Part shown: piece by piece, positions 33,728 through 43,700 of the stretch | Numbering within the stretch: the stretch's first letter is position 1 | How the letters are laid out: each line of letters begins with the position of its first letter | DNA from: Arion vulgaris | Taxonomy: Eukaryota > Mollusca > Gastropoda > Stylommatophora > Arionidae | Assembly: GCA_020796225.1 (NCBI GenBank) | Contig: CM036762.1 | Location: 14,104,786-14,168,785, forward strand | Length of the DNA stretch: 64,000 nucleotides | Reading direction: 5' to 3' | Translations under genes and position numbers: made by a program | Notes under the pieces: generated by a model | What the model saw: only the letters and a program-made list of their open reading frames with translations | What the model was told of the DNA's origin: nothing | The model's database searches: none

Positions 33728-34464
33728 ACGAAAAAGCCATATATAACTACTAAGATATTATAGTAGTGATTTTGATCCGTATAGAATTGATGGAAATAAG
33801 ATTTCAGATTTAAAATCCACTGATGACAATTTTCATTTACAATACAGTCGATCCCACATAACCTGAACAGTTGCGGAGCGGGTGAAAATGTTCGAATTAG
33901 CAGAAATTTGAAAAATATCAAACATCTGCGAGATTGATAACTGTTGAGCATTGATAATTAAAATATTAAAAAAAAATATGATTAAATCTGCACTTTTAAA
34001 ACTGATTTTGTGTGTGTTCTTTTTTTAAATGGGTTTCGAAATTACATCTAGTTGCACACCTTTGCACATTATGATGTTACAGTAATTATTTTAACTTTAA
34101 ACGCGTTAACAAATCAAAAATATAACTGAAATCGTGCTTTGCTTTGTCGTGTGGTGGTACATTTGTAGGAAAAAGAGGGATGGCGTAGAGAGTGTTTCGC
34201 TAAGCAGACAAATAATGATCTTCAAATGTAGTTTTCATAAAATATACAGAGGGGTTCATAGCTCATATATACGGTTCCAACTTCACTACAACGGGTCACC
34301 CCATATTTGCTCCATTCATGTGCCAACGAAAATCATACGAAATGCTAACAGCTGTCTTCTGTGAACTAATTCCAGAATGAAACAGCTGTACCGCCACAAA
34401 AAGAAACCTGCACCGCATAAATGCATATGGCCGTCGCTAAAGTGTAAATACAAAATTGTTCATC
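33728..34464. other. No recognised gene
   Basis: AT-rich intergenic sequence; only short chance frames. Confidence 0.4.
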
Positions 34465-34730
34465 ATGGACAGAGGGGTATCTGTGGCGTAGAGGCTAGGT
34501 GCTCGCCTCTTGTTACAAAGGTACTTGATAAGCTCCCCCGTGGAGCCATCGGAATATCTTTTGTTCAAGAGATCCCTGATCTCAGTGAGATCGAGTTCTA
34601 TTCCTTTTGGAGACAGACAAAAAAACGTAGGTACCGTAGTCAAGATGAGTACGTAGAAGAGCCACTGGCAGTTCAAAATCGAGAAGAGCAGGCTGAAGAT
34701 CCGCTGTCCGGGAAAAAATAATTAGAAGGA
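34465..34730 (+). mobile_element. SINE H copy
   Basis: tRNA-like GTATCTGTGGCGTAGAGGCT head. An inverted counterpart is at 51300-51560 (shared GATCTCAGTGAGATCGAGTT-like segment). Borders uncertain. Confidence 0.5.
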
Positions 34731-34779
34731 TAACAAATAAAAAAATTCATACAAAACATTCTTACCATCTTCTAAATTA

Positions 34780-35070
34780 CACCGAGAACTCTCGTGACCG
34801 GCCAATCTGACTTGGGCCTTCTGCAACATGGTGTTGATAATTGGGATTTTGGCTCTTATGAGAATTTGGGTATCTGAAACTTTATCCTGATAGTTTATTT
34901 TTAGTAGTCTGCGTAGACAACTTGTATGTAAATAGTTTCGTTTTCTTGCGTGTCCATGCCTCTGGCGTGGCAATACACTGTCCATGTCTTGCTGGCGGAC
35001 AGCAGCGTGATTAGAACTACGAGCTGGTAAAATTTCAGCTTTGTGGTTACGATTATCCCCTTCCTCTCCC
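34780..35070 (-). mobile_element. LINE ORF2 C-terminal fragment
   Basis: Antisense frame gives HTSCLRRLLKINYQDKVSDT and MLQKAQVRLAGHESSR, the segment that precedes the RWAGHLVRMP motif in the LINE at 44920-45320. Confidence 0.75.
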
Positions 35071-35126
35071 ACACAGTGACACGTAGCCTTCCGAACGCAG
35101 CACTGGCTTTAGATATCTTATTATTA

Positions 35127-35383
35127 GGGGGTCTCTGTGTTTTAGTGGTTAAGCCCTTTGCCTTGTGAGTCGAAGATCGTGGGTTCGAGTCCGGATCGCG
35201 CCATTCTGTTCACGAGTGCAGTTTTTCCAGAGACCTCTAGGATTGTTGCTGGAGCTACGGAGTGCGTGCTTTGTGCAATACTCTCGGCAGGTGGCATGCC
35301 ATTTCTGCGGAGAGGGGCCGAGCCATATGGGGTAAAACCCGGTGCAATGAAGTAAATCCTTCTGCTTTAAAACCCTTTTGTTA
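35127..35383 (+). mobile_element. SINE A, 257 bp
   Basis: Flanked by ATCTTATTATTA at 35115-35126 and 35384-35395 (12 bp, exact). Same head as the other SINE A copies. Confidence 0.88.
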
Positions 35384-35395
35384 ATCTTATTATTA

Positions 35396-36470
35396 TCGAT
35401 GTCTGTTGGGGAGGCTGAGCACCTATGGGTCTACCCGGAATGCAATGTCGTCAGTTTAGTAATCAATAACCAATAAATAATCATATTATTGACCTCAGTG
35501 CCTATATTTGTCGATCTTTATAAGGCAAAGATAGCAAAGTTGTCCGCTGGCAGGAGACGCTGGAGTTTAATATTTATGACTGGATCATGGTACTGCTCTC
35601 TAGGAGCGTGCTGAAACATGACCTAAGTTTTCCTGGTGTTAATGGTAATGTCAAACATATCATCACAGACCATGGACAAGCTGTCTATGTTGATCTCCAT
35701 GTCTTTCTCAGAGCTGGTAGCTAGACGCAGTCATCAGCAAAGAGATGGCTGATTCTTTCACCTTGGTGGATGATTTTAATCTCATAAGAATAAATAGATT
35801 ACCCTCTGTCCTGTATCTAATCTTTACCTCATGTTCATCGCCTTTCCAAAAGACATCCATGCACATGGCAGTAAACATCAGGCTGAATAGTGTTGGGGCC
35901 AGTACATAGCGGTGTTTTACACTATTGGTGACATATAAGGCATCCGATAACTCCCTTTCTTCAAGTACACGCGTCACCATGCCCTCCTGAAACTGTTGGA
36001 TGATCTTAATACATTTCACTGGAGATCGACATTTTTACATGCTCTTCCACATACCCTCTCTGTTGACCGTGTCGAACACCTTCATCATTTCTACAGATAT
36101 TATCAGACCATGTAGAGATTGCACTGCTGCTCTTAAGATTTCCCTTGTAGTTGGCGAGCTGCAGATATCTTGTCTACTGTTCCGTGGCCAGCTCTGAAGC
36201 CACATTGTGTCTCAGGGAGTAGGTTCTATTCCACACTATCGATTAAGCGATTGAGGAGTACTCTGATCATAATCTTGCCAGTAATTGACAGGAGAGAGAT
36301 CCCCCTGTGATTATCGCTGGCATGGTGGTTGTCTTTGTGCTTTTACAGGTGGACAATAGTGACATCCTTTAATTTCTGGGGTACACGTTCGTTGCTCCAA
36401 ATGGAAGTGAAGAGATCTGTCAACTTCAGCGTCGGCATATTGTCCCATATTGTCTCCTTATTTGCATTCT
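35396..36470 (-). mobile_element. LINE 3' end plus LINE reverse-transcriptase remnant
   Basis: 35396-35490 is the LINE end with GACTGAGCACCTATGGGTCT-type sequence. 35500-36470 antisense gives KCIKIIQQFQEGMVTRVLEE, RYVLAPTLFSLMFTAMCMDV and RYRTEGNLFILMRLKS, a reverse transcriptase with many stops. Confidence 0.75.
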
Positions 36471-36499
36471 TCGGTCTGTATTGAGTCCGCACCGAATAT

Positions 36500-36700
36500 A
36501 TATATATATCATGAAATATTATGTTTCATATTTAGCAATCATGAAATATTATGTTTCATATTTAGGAATCATGAAATATTATTTTTCATATTTAGCCATA
36601 ATGAAATATTATGTTTCATACTTAGTCATCATGAAATATTATTTTTCATATTTAGCCATAATGAAATATTATGTTTCATACTTAGTCATCATAAAATGAA
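36500..36700. repeat. 30-bp tandem repeat, six to seven units
   Basis: Unit ATCATGAAATATTATGTTTC plus ATATTTAGCA; thirty is a multiple of three, so two open frames run through it by chance. Confidence 0.9.
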
Positions 36701-36814
36701 TAACGAGAGAAATAAATAATTTACAAGATACAATATACTGCCTCCTAAAAAAATATATATTATTGCTACAAGAATGAAACTTTCAAAAGAAAATATGGCC
36801 CCAAAATTACTTGT

Positions 36815-36975
36815 GGCCATCAAGTCATCTTCTGTACTTGGAGCCATCAAGTCGTCTTCTGTACTTGTGGCCATCAAGTCATCTTCTGTACTTGGGGCCA
36901 TCAAGTCGTCTTCTGTACTTGGGGCCATCAAGTCGTCTTCTGTACTTGGGGCCATCAAGTCGTCTTCTGTACTTG
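36815..36975. repeat. 27-bp tandem repeat, about six units
   Basis: Unit GCCATCAAGTCGTCTTCTGT plus ACTTGGG. Chance frames on both strands. Confidence 0.9.
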
Positions 36976-37049
36976 ATAAACCTTATACATCGACACACGC
37001 ATAAATCAATTGTGTTCCTATCACACAAATGCAACATATAATTTGGAGT

Positions 37050-37215
37050 TACACGTTGTAGGAGTAGACGTTGATGGCTGAGGGCAGAGTGAGAAATGTG
37101 TTTAATTAGAGAGCCACGGTGACCATCAGTCTGCATACTCTTCGATATCTGTTGGGGAAGACTGCGCACATATGGGTCTGCCCGATGTGCAATGACACCA
37201 GTTTAGTAACCAATA
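37050..37215 (-). mobile_element. LINE 3' fragment
   Basis: Matches 8935-9480 and 22580-22905 (ATACTCTTCGATATCTGTTG, ATGGGTCTGCCCG). Confidence 0.65.
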
Positions 37216-37523
37216 TCACAGAAAGTTTAATTGTAGCAAATTCACATAAACAAATAACGAACATTTCCAATAATAAATTCTGTATGTTGTTGTATATTTT
37301 GGATTAGGTAGTTGGTGGATTAAGCCTCTATGTGGCCGAGGCACGCCGCTTTCAACTTGGATTAGGTAATCTCATTTCAAAATCATTTATTCTAGCCATC
37401 ACGGCCTCTAAGAGATAGATTTCCCCTACGTCACATGTGGGAATTTTCCTACTTTATTTTGGGATTACAACTCCACACTTCTAGCCAATCGTTGCCAAGG
37501 ATTTAATAATTCATTGATTGTCT
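37216..37523. other. 5' flank of RBR copy 4
   Basis: No gene or repeat recognised; regulatory content is possible but not shown. Confidence 0.4.
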
Positions 37524-37533
37524 CTATATTTAG
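37524..37533 (+). promoter_or_regulatory. Shared upstream box CTATATTTAG, copy 4
   Basis: 149 bp separate it from the start codon; followed by ATCCTTACG and, soon after, ATATTGCACAAC, which recurs as TATTGCACAAC in copy 2. Confidence 0.6.
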
Positions 37534-37682
37534 ATCCTTACGACGTGAATATATATTGCACAACATTTAGAAACCAGCCATTTTGTCAGTTTATTTAACA
37601 ACAAATTATTGAGTTTCACAAAACTTTCCCGAAGAAAAGGCGTTTATTTTGAAATCTCAAGAGCAGAAGACCACAAGAAAAT

Positions 37683-37759
37683 ATGGTGTTCAAAGTGTCC
37701 AAAGGTGGTGTTAGGTCAGGGAACACCCTACGAGGTCTTCGTTGTCTGAGAACAAGAAG
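37683..37759 (+). CDS. RBR copy 4, exon 1
   Basis: Encodes MVFKVSKGGVRSGNTLRGLR and CLRTR, donor AG|GTACCA; Arg-rich, with no acidic residue. Confidence 0.9.
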
Positions 37760-40700
37760 GTACCAATATTTTTTTATATTTCTTTTGTTTAGTTTATGTG
37801 GATGTTTACGTTGTTTTTTCTGCACATATCTTTACACGAATTCCTTGTTATTTTAGATTATGTTTACTAAGTGTTGTTTACGTTACTGAGTCTTTTGTCT
37901 TTGTTATTAGTTTCATTTCATCATCATCAAATTAGACAGTCCTAAGACCGAATATAAAATCGTCTAACTCAACGTTTCCCAAACTGGGGTACGTGGACCC
38001 CGGGAAGTCTGCGAGGTACTCACCGGGGGTCCTCAAGCGTTTGAAGAAATATTATAATCTTTAACATTTCAAACTTGTAAATGTGGATAAGTTGTGAAAA
38101 TTATTTAGTTTTGTGAGCTGCAGAGGTGAAGGATTCACTCAAATTTGGCGGTAAGTAGGCATTTTACTTTGTTACTATAGGCCTAATGTTTTCTTTGTTT
38201 TAAAAAAAATTAAAATGTTAAATTGCAGACATTGTTTACTGCTGTAACACACAGATAATTCATTCCTGTCTATTTTCATATATAGAAACTTTGGGGGTCT
38301 GCGTCAGCAAAGTGTATTTTCATATATAGAAACTTTGGGGATCTGCGTCAGCAAAGTGTATTTTCATATATAGAAACTTTGGGGATCTGCGTCAGCAAAG
38401 TGTATTTTCATATATAGAAACTTTGGGGGTCTGCGTCAGCAAAATGTATTTTCATATATAGAAACTTTGGGGGTCTGCGTCAGCAAAATGTATTTTCATA
38501 TATAGAAACTTTGGGGGTCTGCGTCAGCAAAGTGTATTTTCATATATAGAAACTTTGGGGGTCCGCGTCAGCAAAATGTATTTTCATATATAGAAACTTT
38601 TGGGGGTCTGCGTAGGCAAAGTGTATTTAAAACGGGGGTCCACGGTAATGCAAAGTTTGAGAACCGCTGGTTCAAATTCATATCTGCAGTATACGCCGTT
38701 AACTGGTGATTCGCGATTTAGTTACTTGCAAGTAGTTCAGCTCCTCATTGCTTTTGTAACATATACTCGTTTCTTAGTAATCGCTACTTAATTGTTGGTT
38801 AGTAGCTTGCACATCAACTTGTAGACACCAAATATCAAATTAATATAAGTATATTTACTTCAAAGAATGAAGTGACTGGGCCACTTAATAAGAATGCAAC
38901 CAAATCATAATGTACATAGAGTCTTCTACAACAGAACATCAAGAAAGAAGGTGAGATGAAGACCACGAAAGAAAAGATGGATAGATGGCATAGCAGAATC
39001 CTGACAGAAAGAAAAAAAGTAACTATCTTTAGGACAGCACACTAGGACAGCGCAAGACAAAAACAGAAAACCACGACACTGGGCAACAACCTGGTAACAG
39101 TGTGATGACAAAAGAAGAAGAAGAAGAAAGTATACTTACATCTTTAAAAAATACATATATCTTCTACAGTTTTTCAATTCATCATCAAGGTACGTATCCT
39201 TTATATGACGTTACTCTCTTTGCAGCACATCTCTCACTCTGTCTTTAGCCAATTCACCTACTTCGTCGATGGTCATATTCATGGTTTCTTTAATATCTTG
39301 TAGCCATCTTCTTCTTGGTCTTCCTCTGCGTCCTGGGACCCTGCCCTCTAGTATTGTTCTTTCCAGGTCATCGTGACGCTTGATGTGACCAAAGTATGTA
39401 ATTTTTCTGTATAGTATGTTGTTTATCAGCCAATTCTCTTTCACATTTAGTTCTTTCAGGACATCAGTGTTTTTTCTGTCCATGGTATTCGTAGGATCTT
39501 TCTGTAGCATTTAGTTTCGAAGGACTGGATTTTCGTTCTTAATTTTTGTGTAATAGTCCATGATTCACAACCATAAGTAGCCACTGGGAAAATTAAAGTT
39601 TTTAAATTAGAATAAAAATAATATTCAACGAGATATCTTTTACATAATAAGAGAAGTAATATAGTAATAATAATACAATCTTAAAAGAACAATAGCAAAA
39701 GTAATGTTATGCTATTTATATGGCTTACTATATCCTCGTTTGTACTTTCAATTATTCCAATGTTGTATCAATCCTAACTTCTTCTTCTTCTTCTTTACGT
39801 TCGTTCTTTACGACCAATTTTAATCACTCTTTGTGATATGTTTGATCTTTGCCAAGAACGTGTATACGTTGCACATTGGTTTGGTAGGCCCCTAAACACA
39901 TAGACTTCTACACGTTTAGGACACGGGCATCCGATTTCCGCCACATCACTCCTAACATAAGCCAATAGTAACATATGACAACAAATAAATAAAGTAAGTT
40001 GAATACGTTTGAAAATAGATGTCAGCGAAAAAAATGATCAAAGAATCATAAAGCAGGCTTTGAAGTGGGAAGCAAATGGTTGAAGAAAGAACGTACTCTC
40101 AAGTGAAACCTTGAAACACATTTTACTTTGAGAGGCGAGAGAAACATCGAACTCTCAAAATAGAGATTGAACGAGTTGTTTAAGATATAGCGGTATGAAA
40201 AAATGCATTTGGAAATAGATGTGTGCGAAAAATGCTCAAAGAATCATAAAATTTGTAAGAATCTTTGAAATTCGTCACTCCTGTTGTATCGTTTGCTTGA
40301 TAAAGGCCTTTAGTCGAAACATTGCTGTTTATCGTCAAACTTAAACTTGAGCTTTCAGATCTTCGGCTCGGTGCCATGGACATTGTAACCCTTCAGTTCG
40401 GTGCCACAAACACCGTAAATCTGATGAACCTGTGGCTTTTCTGCCAGCCCAAGGAAGTGAACCGCACTCACAGGAAGCTTGTCACCCGTCGTCCAACGCG
40501 CAAAGAACACGCTGGACAGGCGGGTAATATTATTATCAATACTTGATTGATTTATAGATATGACCATCATTATTGCACTTCAGTGAGTAACCATGTGTGC
40601 TCTGATATATTTCTTACACGGGAAGATCTCAGCGGCAGTGCACGAACTTCGAAGCACCGGCGAGGATCCTTGATGTAATTTAGAAGATGGTGAACTTATT

Positions 40701-43700
40701 CTGTATAAATTGTATTACTTAATCTTTCGAATGTTGCCGAGAAAATCTATTTTGTATCTATCAATACAACAACATGTTCTTTCTTTCTTTATTTCATCAG
40801 ATATTCGCGTCATGCATGTATAGTCAGCCATTCCAGCCTGTCCCCGATGGAAGTAAACAATTTTCTTGAAACTTCAACTGAAGACGATTTTATCACCAAC
40901 ACTTTGGGAGCAACAGACGTCATACTTTCTTTGAATAAAAAGAAAAGATGGATTCTTCCCGCCACAGTTAGTCACATGATCAAAGCAGGAAGTTTCAACA
41001 ACGGTAAAATATACGTTTCCCTTCTAGAACGTCACAAACTGAAAAGAAAAGCAAACTGTGTCAGTTTTATCTGTAACCAAGGACGCATTCGTCACGTGAC
41101 ACCAAGACAGAAACGATACTTTAGTTTTAATTTAGACACTAGTTCATCTGACACATCCAACAGAGCGATCAGACGACATAAAGCTGTATTGGCAGTCAAA
41201 GTTCCAGCAATAAAACTGACAAGGAATAGACAAAGTGGTGTCATGAAAACAGTTGATGTTTTTACTGTGACGGGGTCGGAGATTTCTGACAGCGTTGTAC
41301 CGAAGGAAGTTGTACCGAAACTAGAATATCGTCTGGAGGTATTTTTCCCATGTCCGACAAGCTGTTCACTTGTTTATAACCCAAAATATACGAACGTCCA
41401 CACTGAAAACGGGAAAGACGGAGATACACAAATCAAGTCCAATATAAAATCAACAAGAGCAAAAAAAAAACATAGGAACAGATTTTCATTGAAGGATTTA
41501 AAGAAGTTGGAAGATGACATGGCTAAGAATTGTATTGACGATTTCAGTGAAGATGATTATGAGATTGTAGAAGCTAGCCGTGAAAGTTCTAATCATACAG
41601 AATCTGAAGCAGGCGTGGATAGATCTGAGACGGATTTAGAGGAAAATATAATGCATAGTTCCAGACATATCTTGGAATATTTGATAGCAGAAGCAGAGAA
41701 GGCTAAATTGCTTTGTGGAAACGATCAACATCATCGCCGAAGTCCTTCTCCTGGTTGCTGTAATGTTGATTCTAGGGTATCTGAGAGTGAGGACAAATCA
41801 CATATTTTCTACTTCAATGAACAGAAACCTCAGTTAAAACCTCCACCTGTCAGTCAGCAGACACACAATTATAAGGTTCTTCATTCTGCCAGAGTTATTC
41901 TACCCGAGACGGAGTCAAATTCTGAAAATCTGAGAGCCAAGTATGGTTATCTATATGCCGAGTCTGAGAGTGAACCAAGACGTTTTCTTATCAACGTCAC
42001 AAAAGACGTTCAGAACCTGCTAAGTACGTCATGCTGTACAGAAGAGGACTTATCATTTATATCGTATCTAGTTTTTATCTATGACGGCTTCTACGACGAA
42101 AATTTGGATGCTTTTAAAGTTATCTTCAACTCTAACATCTGTACAGAAACACTTGAAATTTGTAAGAATATTCCGTTCGAAGAAACATCAGTTGAAGAAA
42201 TTATGAATCGGGTAGTTTCAGTTTTACTAGACATGAAACAAGACAATCAAATTTCAGTGATCAACTCCAATTCTTTTGATTATATGTTGAAGCCTAAACT
42301 AAATATAATTCACAATGCTTTAAATATCAATGTGGAGACTTTCCATGCACATGATGAGATCAGAAGGGTATCACATACAGATACTTTGCAGGAAAATATG
42401 TGTAAGCCTGGTAGTATCAGGAACGTTGTGACAAATCTAGATTCTAGTCTGTTTTGTGGTATTTGTTATGACAATATAAATCCAACACAAGTCGAAGCTG
42501 CTTCTGGTACTATGCTCCACAGATGTGGTCATCGATTCTGTGATGAATGCTGGAGGGCGCATTGTCGTACAAGGTTTAAGGATGGTGGGGTGAAAATGGT
42601 GTGCCCGGGTTACAGCTGTGATGTAATTGTTGGACCTGTAACACTTCTATCCTTGCTCCATGTATCAGAAATCGTTCAGTTGTTTCAGCGAATGTGTGAG
42701 GATGAAGTTGAGGCGTCACCAAATTCTAAATGGTGCCCTAATCTGGATTGTGGTCGAGTAATAAGAATAGAAAGCGAAAAATTGACCAATGATTTATCAC
42801 TTGATGTGACCTGTGCTTGTGGTCAAGAGTTTTGCTTCTCTTGTCTTTCTCAACCTCACTGGCCTGCAACATGCTACCAAGCAGAAGTGTATGCAGAAAA
42901 GCTACTAACTATTAAACTCCCAAATGAAACCCCCGAAGAGAAACAATCTCCAGCAACTGCTGTCAATTCACTTTCTGCAAAACGAGGTAAAGTCAAGGCA
43001 TTTGAAGTGGAAGGGCGACTATGTCCAAAATGCATGAGATTCATTGAGAAAAATGGCGGTTGTAATTTCATTTCCTGCAAATGTGGCCACTATTTTTGTT
43101 GGGCATGCCTAAAACAGTCCAACAATCATTACGAATGCAAACCAAATTCTGCTTTTGTCTTTGAATATACTCGAAGAGTGATGATCAAGCATATCGTAAC
43201 ACCAAGTGTAAAAACGCCTGTAAATTCTACAAAGCAACCTTCCATCGACTCAAAGAAGCCTCCAAAGCGTTACCACAAAGTAACAATGTGCCAAAAAGCT
43301 TTACAACAAAGATTTGAATCCAAGGAGGAGACATATTGCAAGCAACTGCAAGAATTTGCTAAAAGAATTGCAAGTGTTGCACAGCGAGATCATCAATTGA
43401 AGAGAGATGTAAGTTTGCAAAAATAATTTTTTGGATTGAATTTGTAAAATGTGAAGAGAATTATTAAATGTGTCGCTAGTCTGATCTCAGATTAAACCAG
43501 TCATAATCTATCAGTCTGATCTCAGATTATGCCAGTCATAATCTATCATTCTGATCTCCGATTAAGCCAGTCATAATCTATTAGTCTGATCTCAGATTAA
43601 GCCAGTCATAATCTATCATTCTGATCTCAGATTAAGCCAGTCATAATCTATGTCTGATCTCAGATTAAGCCAGTCATAATCTATTAGTCTGATCTCAGAT

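Noticed and set aside
36689..37004. Repetitive peptide frames on both strands
   Set aside because: The 27-bp unit is a multiple of three and free of stops, so long frames arise by chance.
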